DNA of 64,000 bases from Parabacteroides sp. PM6-13 (GCF_029892605.1 NZ_JARXWF010000011.1:62001-126000); one strand, 5' to 3'; counted from the first letter of the stretch, positions 8,551-17,723 are shown. Numbers and translations are program-made. The notes: a model not told the origin generated them from the sequence alone.

Positions 8551-9198
8551 ATGAAACCTACATTTACTATTTCTGAAGTTTTCAGTACCTCCTGGAAATG
8601 CTTAAAACAAAACATTTGGATTTTAGTTGGATTATTAGTCGGTTATTTAATTATTTCCGGTATTCTCAATATGTTTATGTCACCGAACGAGCTAACTGTC
8701 GGGGCTTTTATCATACTCCTGATCTCTACGGTTCTCCAACTGATCTTCCAGTTGGGATACACTAAAAATATGTTTCAGGCATTGGATGGTATTGAACCTC
8801 AGTTCTCCGCGTATGGACAGCAGGCGTCTAAAATACTGAATGCGTTTATTGCTTCCCTGATCGCAGGAATCGCTACGTTCATCGGATTGGTTTTATTGAT
8901 TATTCCCGGGATCTATATCGGAATACGACTTGGCTTCTTCAGTTGTTTCATCGTAGAAGAAAATGCCGGTCCGATCGAAGCGCTCAAAAAGAGCTGGGAA
9001 CTGACTAAAGGACAGGAATTGCCTCTTTTCGTATTATTGCTTGTTATGATCGGTATCATCTTAGTCGGTATTATTTTGCTCGGCATCGGTGTATTAGTGG
9101 CCGCGCCGCTGGTTTCTCTGATGAGCTGTTATGTTTTCAGAAAGCTGAACACCCCTGTTGCCGTCCTGGAAGAGGTTGTTGATGATGTGATTGCGTAA
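8551..9198 (+). CDS. Hydrophobic membrane protein of unknown function
   Basis: A 215-residue polytopic inner membrane protein with about five to six hydrophobic stretches. The first is NIWILVGLLVGYLIISGILN and the last is FVLLLVMIGIILVGIILLGI. Between them is the conserved pattern LLIIPGIYIGIRLGFFSCFI, then VEENAGPIEALKKSWELTKG. A Pro-Gly-Ile-Tyr turn followed by an E-A-L-K-x-S-W helix is typical of DUF975 and glycerophosphodiester-phosphodiesterase membrane-domain families. It has its own promoter and is followed after 2 bases by the LacI-type regulator. No specific function can be given. Confidence 0.8.
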   Translation: MKPTFTISEVFSTSWKCLKQNIWILVGLLVGYLIISGILNMFMSPNELTVGAFIILLISTVLQLIFQLGYTKNMFQALDGIEPQFSAYGQQASKILNAFIASLIAGIATFIGLVLLIIPGIYIGIRLGFFSCFIVEENAGPIEALKKSWELTKGQELPLFVLLLVMIGIILVGIILLGIGVLVAAPLVSLMSCYVFRKLNTPVAVLEEVVDDVIA

Positions 9199-9200
9199 TC

Positions 9201-10262
9201 ATGGGTAAAACCTATCGTATAAAAGACATTGCGGCACTGTCCGGTGTCTCGACCGGCACAGTGGATCGTATCCTACACAACCGAGGCAAAGTATCGGAAG
9301 AGGCTCGTCGAAAAGTAGAAGCCGTATTAAAAGAGATTGACTATCATCCCAACCTGATAGCTCGTTCGTTGGCTTTAAAGAAGCAGTATCACCTGTTTAC
9401 CCTGATCCCCTCCTATCAACCTGGAGAGTATTGGGAGTTGTTTATGCAAGGGGTTCATAAGGCCGAGCAGGAGCTGTTCAGCTATAACATCAATGTCACC
9501 TCTTTGTTTTTCAACCAGTTTGATAAAAGCAACTTCGATAAGCTCACCGACGAATTATTGGCTGCCGATTGCCAGGGCGTTGTCATTGCTACCCTGTTTA
9601 GGAAGGGCGTCATGGAGCTCATCGCATCGCTGGATGAGAAAGAGATACCTTACGTATTGGTCGATGCCTATATTGAAAACACCCGTAGTATTGCCTATTA
9701 CGGCACCAACTCTTACGATTCGGGGTATATCGCAGGGCGGCTCCTCTTAGAGCAGATGACCGACGGTGAAGACATTGCCACTTTCCGGTTTATCCGCAAA
9801 GGAGAATCCAATGCCACCCAGATCCAAATGCGAGAAACAGGATTCCGCGACTATCTTGCCAAATACAATTACTCTGGAGAAATACACTCTGTACAGCTTC
9901 ATGCCGACAATCAGGAGGAAAATTTTCGGGTATTGGACGCCTTCTTCGAAGCCAATCCCACCTTGCGCTCCGGCATTATTTTCAGCTCGCGTGCCTATAT
10001 CCTGGGGGAATATTTCAGCAAACGGCCGTCGCGTTCTTCCTTCCGACTGATTGGATACGATGTGATTGAAGAAAATGTCACCTATCTGGAAAACGGCCTG
10101 ATCACCCACCTGATTGCCCAGCGTCCCGAAGTGCAGGGATTTAATAGCTTAAAAGCGCTATTCCGCCATCTGGTACTGCAGGAACAGGTGCCTCCGATCA
10201 ATTATATGCCAATTGATATCCTGATGAAAGAGAATATCAAGTACTACAATAATTACATCTGA
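9201..10262 (+). CDS. LacI family transcriptional regulator
   Basis: DNA-binding regulator of 353 residues. Residues 1-55 form the LacI helix-turn-helix and hinge (YRIKDIAALSGVSTGTVDRI, then HPNLIARSLALKK). The rest is a periplasmic-binding-protein-like effector domain (about residues 62-340), with substrate-pocket strands such as GVVIATLFRKG, YVLVDAYIENTRSIAYYGTN and RLIGYDVIEENVTYL. The gene begins 2 bases after the membrane protein stop and is probably co-transcribed with it. No sugar-use genes are adjacent on this side, so its regulon is not evident from the window. Confidence 0.92.
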   Translation: MGKTYRIKDIAALSGVSTGTVDRILHNRGKVSEEARRKVEAVLKEIDYHPNLIARSLALKKQYHLFTLIPSYQPGEYWELFMQGVHKAEQELFSYNINVTSLFFNQFDKSNFDKLTDELLAADCQGVVIATLFRKGVMELIASLDEKEIPYVLVDAYIENTRSIAYYGTNSYDSGYIAGRLLLEQMTDGEDIATFRFIRKGESNATQIQMRETGFRDYLAKYNYSGEIHSVQLHADNQEENFRVLDAFFEANPTLRSGIIFSSRAYILGEYFSKRPSRSSFRLIGYDVIEENVTYLENGLITHLIAQRPEVQGFNSLKALFRHLVLQEQVPPINYMPIDILMKENIKYYNNYI

Positions 10263-10277
10263 AACCAAGGACTTTTT

Positions 10278-10367
10278 TATAGACGAAGCGCATCGGCAAG
10301 CTTGCTGATGCGCTTCGACAATTTAGCCCATGCGCTTCGACAGGTTTGCCGATGCGCTTCGTCTATA
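10278..10367. terminator. Bidirectional hairpin with a 22-bp perfect inverted repeat
   Basis: Positions 10278-10299 and 10346-10367 are perfect reverse complements (core GACGAAGCGCATCGGCAA). Two further partial copies of GATGCGCTTCGAC lie in the loop, at about 10307-10319 and 10330-10342. The element sits between the convergent lacI-type gene and ugd, with T-runs on both sides, so it probably terminates both. The internal extra copies make alternative foldings possible. Confidence 0.75.
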
Positions 10368-10378
10368 ATAAACTCCTT

Positions 10379-11692
10379 CTATCTTCCGATACCCTGATAA
10401 ACGAACCCGAAATCTTCCAATTCCTGTTTTTCATACAGATTGCGTCCATCAAATACAAGCGGGCAACGCATAGACTTCTTTATCACCGACCAGGAGGGTA
10501 GGCGAAACTCTTTCCATTCGGTCACCACCAACAGGGCGTCGGCATTATCTATCGCTCCATATATATCATTGGCATACTGAATGGCATCGCCCAACTTACG
10601 TTTCACCTCCGGCATGGCAATCGGATCGTAAGCCACCACCTCGCATTTTGCCTTCAACAGGCAATCGATCAATGTCATAGCCGGTGCCTCACGGATATCA
10701 TCCGTTTCCGGTTTAAAGGCTAACCCCCAGATGGCAATACGTTTTCCCTCCAGGTTGTTCGAGAAGTGTTTCTGCAGCTTCCGGAACAGGATATGCTTTT
10801 GGGCTTCATTGACCTCTTCCACCGCCTGCAAGATGCGCATGGGGTAATGATGATCTTCGGCTGTTTTTATCAATGCTTTCACATCCTTCGGAAAACAGGA
10901 ACCTCCGTATCCGCATCCGGCATACAGGAAATGTCGTCCGATACGGGTGTCCGTACCAATACCTTTACGTACCATATTGATATCGGCTCCAACCAGTTCG
11001 CACAAATTGGCTATATCGTTCATAAAACTGATGCGGGTAGCCAACATCGCATTGGCTGCGTACTTGGTCATCTCAGCCGTCGGCACATCCATGAAAATAA
11101 CACGGAAATTATTAAGCATAAAGGGGCGATACAGGCGGCTCATCAGCTCCTTAGCCCTCTCCGACTCTACCCCAACGACCACCCGATCGGGCGTCATAAA
11201 ATCCTTAACGGCGGCCCCTTCTTTCAGGAACTCCGGATTGGAGGCGATATCGAACGGGATAGTCACCCCGCGCTTAGCCTGTTCTTCATGAATAACCTGC
11301 TTGATCTTCTGCGCCGTACCGACCGGCACCGTGCTTTTCGTTACGATCAGTATATAATGTTCCATCTGCTGCCCAACCGAACGGGCCACATCCAACACAT
11401 ATTTCAGATCCGCGCTCCCGTCTTCATCCTGAGGCGTTCCGACAGCGCTAAACAACACATCCACTTCATTGATTACCTCTTCCAACCGGGTCGTAAAATG
11501 AAGACGCCCAGCTTCCGAATTACGGCGAACCACATCCTCCAAGCCCGGCTCATAAATCGGCATAACGCCTCTTTTCAGATTTTCGATCTTCTGCTGATCA
11601 ATATCCACACAAAACACCTCCGTCCCCATCTCCGAGAAACAGGCACCCGTAACCAACCCGACATAGCCGGTACCGACAATTGCTATTTTCAT
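10379..11692 (-). CDS. ugd: UDP-glucose 6-dehydrogenase
   Basis: Cytoplasmic NAD-dependent enzyme that oxidises UDP-glucose twice to UDP-glucuronate, a precursor for surface glycans. It is 437 residues, normal for bacterial Ugd. The N-terminal Rossmann motif is IAIVGTGYVGLVTGACFSEM. VTKSTVPVGT and ASNPEFLKEGAAVKDF are family signatures. The catalytic cysteine is in GYGGSCFPKDVKAL (about residue 262). The C-terminal UDP-binding domain begins near IWGLAFKPETDDIREAP. It is transcribed away from the polysaccharide operon starting at 11833, which may consume its product. Confidence 0.97.
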   Translation of the reverse strand: MKIAIVGTGYVGLVTGACFSEMGTEVFCVDIDQQKIENLKRGVMPIYEPGLEDVVRRNSEAGRLHFTTRLEEVINEVDVLFSAVGTPQDEDGSADLKYVLDVARSVGQQMEHYILIVTKSTVPVGTAQKIKQVIHEEQAKRGVTIPFDIASNPEFLKEGAAVKDFMTPDRVVVGVESERAKELMSRLYRPFMLNNFRVIFMDVPTAEMTKYAANAMLATRISFMNDIANLCELVGADINMVRKGIGTDTRIGRHFLYAGCGYGGSCFPKDVKALIKTAEDHHYPMRILQAVEEVNEAQKHILFRKLQKHFSNNLEGKRIAIWGLAFKPETDDIREAPAMTLIDCLLKAKCEVVAYDPIAMPEVKRKLGDAIQYANDIYGAIDNADALLVVTEWKEFRLPSWSVIKKSMRCPLVFDGRNLYEKQELEDFGFVYQGIGR

Positions 11693-11714
11693 GACTTTTT
11701 CCTTTATTGTGGTA

Positions 11715-11722
11715 CAAATTTA
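11715..11722 (-). promoter_or_regulatory. Possible -7 element for ugd
   Basis: On the minus strand this reads TAAATTTG, matching TAnnTTTG, 23 bases upstream of the ugd start codon. A TTTG lies 17 bases further upstream (11740-11743), which is shorter than the usual spacing. Confidence 0.4.
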
Positions 11723-11760
11723 TACATTTATTTTAGAAACAAATTCCTTTCACTAACCCT

Positions 11761-11790
11761 TTGCAGATTAAAATATTACTTATATCTTTG
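11761..11790 (+). promoter_or_regulatory. Promoter of the plus-strand polysaccharide operon
   Basis: TTG (11761-11763), 19 bases, then TATCTTTG (11783-11790) fit the Bacteroidetes consensus exactly, 43 bases upstream of the metallophosphoesterase start. No long flanking inverted repeats of the kind used for invertible capsule promoters are visible. Confidence 0.75.
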
Positions 11791-11832
11791 TTTTGCGTCA
11801 AAAAATGATAAAATAAAGTTTATTTGTAGATA

Positions 11833-13113
11833 ATGAAAGAACGGTTATTTGCTATAAGCTTCTTGGTTAACCTTTTTTTTGTTGTGTGTGGATGTGGCTC
11901 TGTTGAAAAAGAAGAAGTTGTTGTTCCTGAAGTAGATATAATAGAAAAAAATTATCAACAAAATAACTCTTTAGCATTGCAAAGGGTTAATGCCATTATG
12001 TATTCTCAGTCGGAATTTAGAAGTACTGAAGAATTATTTAAACTTGTACATATTTCTGATCCACATCTTTCGGGATTCTCAACCGACAATCATTACCTAA
12101 AACCCATCAACCTGATTCAAAGTGTTCGTTTTGCCAATCAGCCTCAATCCAGAATAAATGCCATTGCTGTCACCGGTGATCTTATAGGAAACTCATGGAT
12201 TAAACATGATGCACTCAGGTATTTAGATGCATTTACAACTCATTTTTATACAAACAATCATATTCCATCTGCTATTTGCATAGGGAATCATGATAACAAC
12301 TACTATGTAGGCAAAGAGGTTAACCCGCAAGAAGTTTTCATCACCCGCACAGAACTAAACCAGCACCTATTCTCAGCAGACCCAAACAGAAAAAAAGAAG
12401 AGAGATCAGAGAACTACTACTATTTGGACGTTCCCAGCCCACAGGGGGGATATATTCGCCTTATTTCATTAGATATGATTGACCATATCGGGAACCAATA
12501 TGATGCCTTACACGATGTTTACTATTCACAAGCTCAAATAGAATGGCTTGGGAATATTGCCCTAAAAAAAGACATCACACCACAACATAGCGTTGTGGTG
12601 CTCAACCATTTTCCATTTGAACCGACTTCCGGAGGGGGTAAATCTTCCTATTTATGTGATGGATATTTTGTACATACCTGGCAAATGGTTCCGGAAATAA
12701 TCGAGGCATACAGAAGTAAGACTACTATCTCAAAACAATACCCAAACAGGTATATAAAAGGGGATTCTATTTATGTTGACTTTGACTTCACAGATAACTC
12801 GGGAGAATTCATTTGTCATTTAGGCGGTCACTCCCATTGCTTTGCCTGTTTCGATCTAAAAGATATAAGTAACGCCAACCCTGCTCTTCCCACGCAAAAG
12901 ATGATACTTTGTACAAACCAAGCACCAACAGATGCAGGCGAGGTCTATAACCGTACATCAAGAAAAAATGCTACGGTATCAAGTAATTGCTTTAACATTT
13001 ATGCATTTGATACGGAGGAAAAGGTTGTTTATGTTACTTTCTTTGGAGCAAATGCGCAATTAGGTGATGCCACATATCCTGAAATATACAGTTTCTCCTA
13101 TTTGGATTTATAA
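11833..13113 (+). CDS. Exported metallophosphoesterase lipoprotein
   Basis: Calcineurin-like phosphoesterase of 426 residues, predicted to be lipid-anchored (MKERLFAISFLVNLFFVVCG, Cys near residue 20). Metal-binding motifs appear in order: LVHISDPHLSG (about residue 74), AVTGDLIGN (about residue 117), CIGNHDNNYY (about residue 152), VVVLNHFPFEP (about residue 256) and HLGGHSHCF (about residue 335). These are the expected D-x-H, GD, GNHD, H and GHxH ligands, so the active site looks intact. It is the first gene after the promoter of the polysaccharide operon and is AT-rich like its neighbours. The substrate is unknown; a phosphate ester on the glycan or its lipid carrier is only a guess. Confidence 0.88.
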   Translation: MKERLFAISFLVNLFFVVCGCGSVEKEEVVVPEVDIIEKNYQQNNSLALQRVNAIMYSQSEFRSTEELFKLVHISDPHLSGFSTDNHYLKPINLIQSVRFANQPQSRINAIAVTGDLIGNSWIKHDALRYLDAFTTHFYTNNHIPSAICIGNHDNNYYVGKEVNPQEVFITRTELNQHLFSADPNRKKEERSENYYYLDVPSPQGGYIRLISLDMIDHIGNQYDALHDVYYSQAQIEWLGNIALKKDITPQHSVVVLNHFPFEPTSGGGKSSYLCDGYFVHTWQMVPEIIEAYRSKTTISKQYPNRYIKGDSIYVDFDFTDNSGEFICHLGGHSHCFACFDLKDISNANPALPTQKMILCTNQAPTDAGEVYNRTSRKNATVSSNCFNIYAFDTEEKVVYVTFFGANAQLGDATYPEIYSFSYLDL

Positions 13114-13198
13114 AAGCTCCTTTGAGAATAATTCTCCATCAATTTAGACGAACTTACTCTAATTATCTTTATTTTTGAACTCCTAAAAAATAATATTG

Positions 13199-14140
13199 AT
13201 GAAAATTATTTCTTTCAACGAGATAAAAGCACTGAATATCAGTCCTGAGGCATGTATAAAATGGGTTTATGATGCTTTTTGCAGCAAATACACAGCAAAG
13301 TTACCACCCAAAATCAGTATGAAGATTGATGAAAAGATCTTCTTTAACACTATGCCGGCTTATTTGCCTGAAGAAGATCGTTTTGGCGTAAAAATCGTAT
13401 CCAGATATCCCCAAAGAGAACCGGCCTTGGAAGCAGATCTGATGCTATTTGATACGCAAACAGGCGATCGACTGGCTTTTATGGATGGGAGCTGGATCAC
13501 GGCCTTACGCACAGGTGCTGTAGCTGCCTTAACGATTCATACCCTGCAACGAAATGAAGCAAAAGAATATGCCTTTATTGGCTTAGGTAATACAGCCAGA
13601 GCCACATTGCTTTGCTTATTATCAATCCAAAAGACGCCGATTCATATACGTCTGCTTGCTTATAAGGGACAAGAAGTTCTTTTTATGGAAAGATTTGCCA
13701 ATTATGGCAACGTATCTTTTTCCGTTTACCAATCAGCCGATGAACTGATTGATGGTGCCGACGTAGTCGTCTCCTGTGTTACTGTTGCCACAGAGTTGAT
13801 AGCTTCTGATGAGGTCTTTAAAAAGGGAGTATTACTTGTTCCTGTCCATACGCGAGGTTTTCAGAATTGTGATTTATTTTTTGATAAGGTTTTTGCCGAT
13901 GATACAAATCATGTAAAAGACTTTAAATACTTCAGCAAATTCAAGCAATACGATGAATTTTCCAAGGTACTCCTAAAACAATCACCCGGTCGTGAATCCA
14001 ACGAGGAACGAATTTTAGCGTATAACATTGGAATTGCCCTGCATGATATCTATTTCGCTTCAAAGATCTATGACCTATTAGCTTGCGAAGATCTTCCGAA
14101 AATCAACATATCATCAGTAACGGATAAGTTTTGGGTATAA
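13199..14140 (+). CDS. Ornithine cyclodeaminase / mu-crystallin family protein
   Basis: NAD(P)-dependent enzyme family of 313 residues. The ATG at 13199 is used; the codon before it is TTG. The N-terminal region contains KLPPKISMKIDEKIFFNTMP and FGVKIVSRYP, which hold substrate-binding residues in this family. A Rossmann segment follows (EYAFIGLGNTARATLLCLL, about residues 120-138), then DGADVVVSCVTVATELIASD. Family members make proline from ornithine, reduce cyclic imino acids, or build unusual amino acids such as 2,3-diaminopropionate (SbnB). Its place in a polysaccharide operon suggests it makes an amino-acid-derived glycan substituent, but the reaction cannot be assigned. Confidence 0.8.
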   Translation: MKIISFNEIKALNISPEACIKWVYDAFCSKYTAKLPPKISMKIDEKIFFNTMPAYLPEEDRFGVKIVSRYPQREPALEADLMLFDTQTGDRLAFMDGSWITALRTGAVAALTIHTLQRNEAKEYAFIGLGNTARATLLCLLSIQKTPIHIRLLAYKGQEVLFMERFANYGNVSFSVYQSADELIDGADVVVSCVTVATELIASDEVFKKGVLLVPVHTRGFQNCDLFFDKVFADDTNHVKDFKYFSKFKQYDEFSKVLLKQSPGRESNEERILAYNIGIALHDIYFASKIYDLLACEDLPKINISSVTDKFWV

Positions 14141-14204
14141 CCCCTCTCTTTACAAAAACAGTATAATAATCTAAAAAGAAATTCGTTGTATATCTATACA
14201 GTGA

Positions 14205-15446
14205 ATGAGAAATGACATGCTACAGAAATTTATTGACAAAAATTTCTTCTATCTTTTTACGTTTACGCTTATTTTCGGAGTTATTTTCTATGACTTAATC
14301 CGATTTAGTTATACAGACGAGATATGCACACTGCTGCTTTTCGTGTTGTTCTGCTATAAGGTGGTGAAAACTCCAAACTGGGAATTCAACAAACTATTCC
14401 TTTTCGTATTAGGCGTATTCCTTTTCTATCTTATTTATTCCTTTGCTATAGGAAGTAATAGCAAAAAGGCTATCGTATTGGACTTTATCCTTCAGCTAAA
14501 ACCCTATATCGGCTTCTTCTGTGTATATGCTCTTGCTCCTCGTCTTAGTCAAGGGCAGAAGGTGATCATTCGGCAATTAGTTTTTCTTTTCACTTTATAC
14601 CTGCTGGCAATTGGTCTTACCTATTTGGTTTACCCCAAAATTATCGATTTCACACTGGGGCATGAGTCACGGCTTGCAACAGCCGTATCCATTCTTGCTA
14701 TGCTTTATTTATACTGTACAGATTACACTCCCAAAGACAAGTTTGTCTTTATTATGATCTTATTAGTCGGCATATTATCCGGACGCTCCAAGTTTTATGG
14801 ATTCTGTGCACTTTCGACTTTGATGGTTTTGTTTATCAACAATTCTTTTCAAATGAAGTTCACCTTGAAGAATAGCATCATTTTTGCTATAATTTTAGCA
14901 GCAACAATATACGTAGCATATGATAAAATCAATTTCTATTTTATCCAAGGAGGAATAGGTACCGGAAAAGAAGAAACAGACCTATATGCACGTATCGCGT
15001 TATACTATTTTTCAGTTCCTCTCTTATTAAAATACATCCCCTTTGGAAGCGGATTTGCCACTTATGGCACGCACGCTTCTTCCGAATACTACTCGAAAAT
15101 TTATGAAGAATTTGGCATGGACAGGTTATATGGGCTAAGTAAAAATGCAGATCCCAACTTTATTTCCGATACCTATTATCCAGCTTTAGCTCAATTCGGA
15201 TTTGTTGGCGTTTTCCTCTTCTTCTGGTTTTGGCTATATCTTGTTAAGCAAGCTATCAAAGGATTTTTAGCCGGATATAAAAAGGAAGCTGTAGCCGCAT
15301 GCTTAATTATTTTCTTTTTCCTTATTGAGTGTACCTCAGATTCTACCATTACACATAACCGCGGCCTCTTTATGATGATGTTATTAGGGTTAATATTCGG
15401 AGATATGAAAAATGGAGAGAAATCACAAAAAGAATTCAAGGAATAA
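14205..15446 (+). CDS. Polysaccharide polymerase / O-antigen ligase-like membrane protein (Wzy-like)
   Basis: A 413-residue integral membrane protein with about ten to twelve hydrophobic segments, including FFYLFTFTLIFGVIFYDLI, LFVLGVFLFYLIYSFAIG and FGFVGVFLFFWFWLYLVKQ. A periplasmic loop of about 60 residues precedes the last helices (PFGSGFATYGTHASSEYYSK), with the P-x-G-x-G motif seen in Wzy and WaaL proteins. It sits between the cyclodeaminase homologue and glycosyltransferases, so polymerisation of the repeat unit is the likely role. Sequence alone does not separate polymerase from ligase. Confidence 0.8.
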   Translation: MRNDMLQKFIDKNFFYLFTFTLIFGVIFYDLIRFSYTDEICTLLLFVLFCYKVVKTPNWEFNKLFLFVLGVFLFYLIYSFAIGSNSKKAIVLDFILQLKPYIGFFCVYALAPRLSQGQKVIIRQLVFLFTLYLLAIGLTYLVYPKIIDFTLGHESRLATAVSILAMLYLYCTDYTPKDKFVFIMILLVGILSGRSKFYGFCALSTLMVLFINNSFQMKFTLKNSIIFAIILAATIYVAYDKINFYFIQGGIGTGKEETDLYARIALYYFSVPLLLKYIPFGSGFATYGTHASSEYYSKIYEEFGMDRLYGLSKNADPNFISDTYYPALAQFGFVGVFLFFWFWLYLVKQAIKGFLAGYKKEAVAACLIIFFFLIECTSDSTITHNRGLFMMMLLGLIFGDMKNGEKSQKEFKE

Positions 15447-15460
15447 ACAAAAAAATCATT

Positions 15461-16657
15461 ATGGCAAAAATCCTGATTATTAACAAATTCTATTACCAAA
15501 GAGGAGGAGATTGCACGGCAACTCTTGCTTTGGAAAAATTGTTAATGGAAAAAGGACATGAAGTGGCTATTTTCAGCTCACGCCACCCTCAAAACCTGCC
15601 ATCTAAGTGGGAGGGTTATTTTCCTTCGGAGATAGACCTTTCGTCACCCTCTTTTAAAAACATATTCTCTGCCTTGACTCGTCCGTTTTATCCACGGGAA
15701 GTTAAAAGGCGTTTTCTGCAATTAATCCATGACTTTCAACCGGACATCATACATGCACATAATATTCACTCTTATTTATCTCCTTATGTTGTTAAACTGG
15801 CAGCAAAAGAGGGTATAAAGGTTGTATGGACCTTGCATGATTATAAACTGATTTGTCCAGCCTATACCTGTTTGCGGGATGGTAAACCATGCGAACTTTG
15901 TTTTACAGACAAAAGATATGTAATCAGACACAAATGTGTAAAAAATAGTCTCAGTGCAAGCATCATTGCCTATTTAGAAGCGATGGTGTGGAATAGAAAG
16001 AAACTGGAAAAACAGACAAATACCTTTATCAGTCCAAGTCATTTTCTGAAATCTAAAATGGTTATAGCGGGATACAATGTAGATAAGATCGAAGTGCTCC
16101 ACAATTTTATTCCGACAGAAAAGCTCCAACCTTATTTGCAGAAAGGAGATTATTATTGCTATGTAGGCAGATTGTCTCCTGAAAAAGGAGTCGATGATTT
16201 ACTTAAAGCAGCAAAAAATCTATCTCATCCATTATATATCATCGGAAGCGGAAGTGAAGCTGAGCGTTTAAAGAAAGAATACCCGCAAGAAAATATCTAT
16301 TTTTTAGGGCACCAATCTCCTGAAAAGGTAATAGAAATGGTTCAGAAAGCACGTTTTATGGTTATTCCCTCGATCTGGTATGAAAACAATCCATTCAGCG
16401 TAATCGAGTCACTCTGTGTCGGCACCCCTGTTTTGGGTGCAAATATTGGCGGTATACCTGAATTAATTGAAGTTGGAAAGAATGGATTTCTATTTACTCC
16501 CGGTGATATCGAAGAGCTAAAACAAAAGATAACGGACTGTTTTCAAACCTTTGATGATTCATATCCTTTTCAGGATATAGCCGATAAAGCCAGAGATAAG
16601 TTTTCTGCCAATACGTTTTATGAACAATTATGTAACATCTATGGAATCCAACAGTAA
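15461..16657 (+). CDS. Glycosyltransferase family 4
   Basis: A 398-residue cytoplasmic GT-B enzyme. The N-terminal domain begins ILIINKFYYQRGGDCTAT and contains a cysteine-rich insertion, DYKLICPAYTCLRDGKPCEL followed by two more Cys, that recurs in this GT4 subgroup. The C-terminal donor domain includes YVGRLSPEKGVDDLL and the E-x7-E region WYENNPFSVIESLCVGTPV. It is in the polysaccharide operon, 14 bases after the polymerase gene. The coding end overlaps the next gene by 17 bases. Donor and acceptor sugars are unknown. Confidence 0.92.
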   Translation: MAKILIINKFYYQRGGDCTATLALEKLLMEKGHEVAIFSSRHPQNLPSKWEGYFPSEIDLSSPSFKNIFSALTRPFYPREVKRRFLQLIHDFQPDIIHAHNIHSYLSPYVVKLAAKEGIKVVWTLHDYKLICPAYTCLRDGKPCELCFTDKRYVIRHKCVKNSLSASIIAYLEAMVWNRKKLEKQTNTFISPSHFLKSKMVIAGYNVDKIEVLHNFIPTEKLQPYLQKGDYYCYVGRLSPEKGVDDLLKAAKNLSHPLYIIGSGSEAERLKKEYPQENIYFLGHQSPEKVIEMVQKARFMVIPSIWYENNPFSVIESLCVGTPVLGANIGGIPELIEVGKNGFLFTPGDIEELKQKITDCFQTFDDSYPFQDIADKARDKFSANTFYEQLCNIYGIQQ

Positions 16658-17723
16658 AAATAATATCCCCTCTCCTACCGACGTCAGCATCATTACCACC
16701 TATCGCTGTCCTATGCGATGCAAGATGTGTGATATCTGGAATAATCCGACGGAGAAAGAAAAAGAGATCACGGCAAAAGACCTGGAGATACTACCCAAAC
16801 TGAAATTCGCCAATATCACCGGAGGAGAGCCCTTCGTCAGGGAAGACCTGGAAGATATTGTGGATGTCATGTTTCGGAAGGCACCTCGGGTTGTCATCTC
16901 TACCTCGGGTTGGTATGAAGGACGTATTATCGCTTTGGCTAAGAAATACCCCAATATTGGTATTCGTGTGAGTATAGAAGGACTCTCAACCGTCAACGAC
17001 GAACTGCGGGGGCGCAAGGGTGGATTCGACAAAGGGCTACGCACCCTACTCAAATTGCAGGAAATGGGCGTGAAAGATATTGGTTTCGGCATCACGGTGT
17101 CTAACAATAACTCGGCCGACATGCTCGACCTCTACCGCCTGGCGCAAAACATGAACATGGAGTTTGCCACTGCGGCCTTCCATAATTCCTATTACTTCCA
17201 CAAATACGACAATGTCATCACCAACAAAGAGGAGGTGATCAGTAACTTTGAAAAGATCATTGCCATGCAGATGAAAGAGAACCATCCCAAATCCTGGTTC
17301 CGCGCCTTCTTCAACAATGGCTTGATCAACTACATTGAAGGCAACCGCCGCATGCTGCCATGCGAAGCTGGTCTGGTCAACTTCTTTGTCGATCCATATG
17401 GCGAGGTCTATCCCTGCAACGGACTGGAAGAGGCTTACTGGAAAGAGAGCATGGGAAATATCCTTCAGGCAAAATCCTTTGATGAGATATGGCAAAGCGA
17501 ACAGGCAAATAAAGTCAGGGAGAAGGTACGCACCTGTCCCAAAAATTGCTGGATGGTCGGCACGGCCTCGCCGGTGATGAAGAAATATATCCGCCATCCC
17601 CTAACCTGGGTGATGCGCAACAAAGTGAATAGTATCTTAAACAAACCGTTGTGTTTGGACAGAAAATGGTATGATGTAGGGCAATCGCCAGAACAAGGTA
17701 ACTTAAGAAAACCAACAACATGA
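16641..17723 (+). CDS. Radical SAM protein with SPASM-type C-terminal cluster
   Basis: A 360-residue enzyme. The ATG at 16641 gives MESNSKNNIPSPTDVSIITT. The radical SAM 4Fe-4S motif CxxxCxxC is present (TTYRCPMRCKMCDIWNN, about residues 22-30), followed by ITGGEPFVR and an SIEGL segment. The C-terminal region has further cysteines (MLPCEAGLVNFFVDPYGEVY, PCNGLE, then RTCPKNCWM), typical of SPASM or twitch auxiliary clusters. It is embedded between two glycosyltransferase genes with translational overlaps at both ends. Such proteins can modify sugars, lipids or peptides, and the substrate here is unknown. Base composition is visibly more GC-rich than in the genes before it. Confidence 0.88.
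   Translation: MESNSKNNIPSPTDVSIITTYRCPMRCKMCDIWNNPTEKEKEITAKDLEILPKLKFANITGGEPFVREDLEDIVDVMFRKAPRVVISTSGWYEGRIIALAKKYPNIGIRVSIEGLSTVNDELRGRKGGFDKGLRTLLKLQEMGVKDIGFGITVSNNNSADMLDLYRLAQNMNMEFATAAFHNSYYFHKYDNVITNKEEVISNFEKIIAMQMKENHPKSWFRAFFNNGLINYIEGNRRMLPCEAGLVNFFVDPYGEVYPCNGLEEAYWKESMGNILQAKSFDEIWQSEQANKVREKVRTCPKNCWMVGTASPVMKKYIRHPLTWVMRNKVNSILNKPLCLDRKWYDVGQSPEQGNLRKPTT

Noticed and set aside
11693-11832. Invertible capsule promoter
   Set aside because: The promoter is flanked only by a 7-bp inverted repeat (TACAAAT / ATTTGTA), far shorter than the repeats of known Bacteroidales invertible promoters, and no invertase is nearby.
10766-11833. Long plus-strand frame (about 355 codons) opposite ugd
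   Set aside because: Ugd on the minus strand is unmistakable; the opposite frame has no domains, is rich in His and Arg, and runs into the intergenic region.
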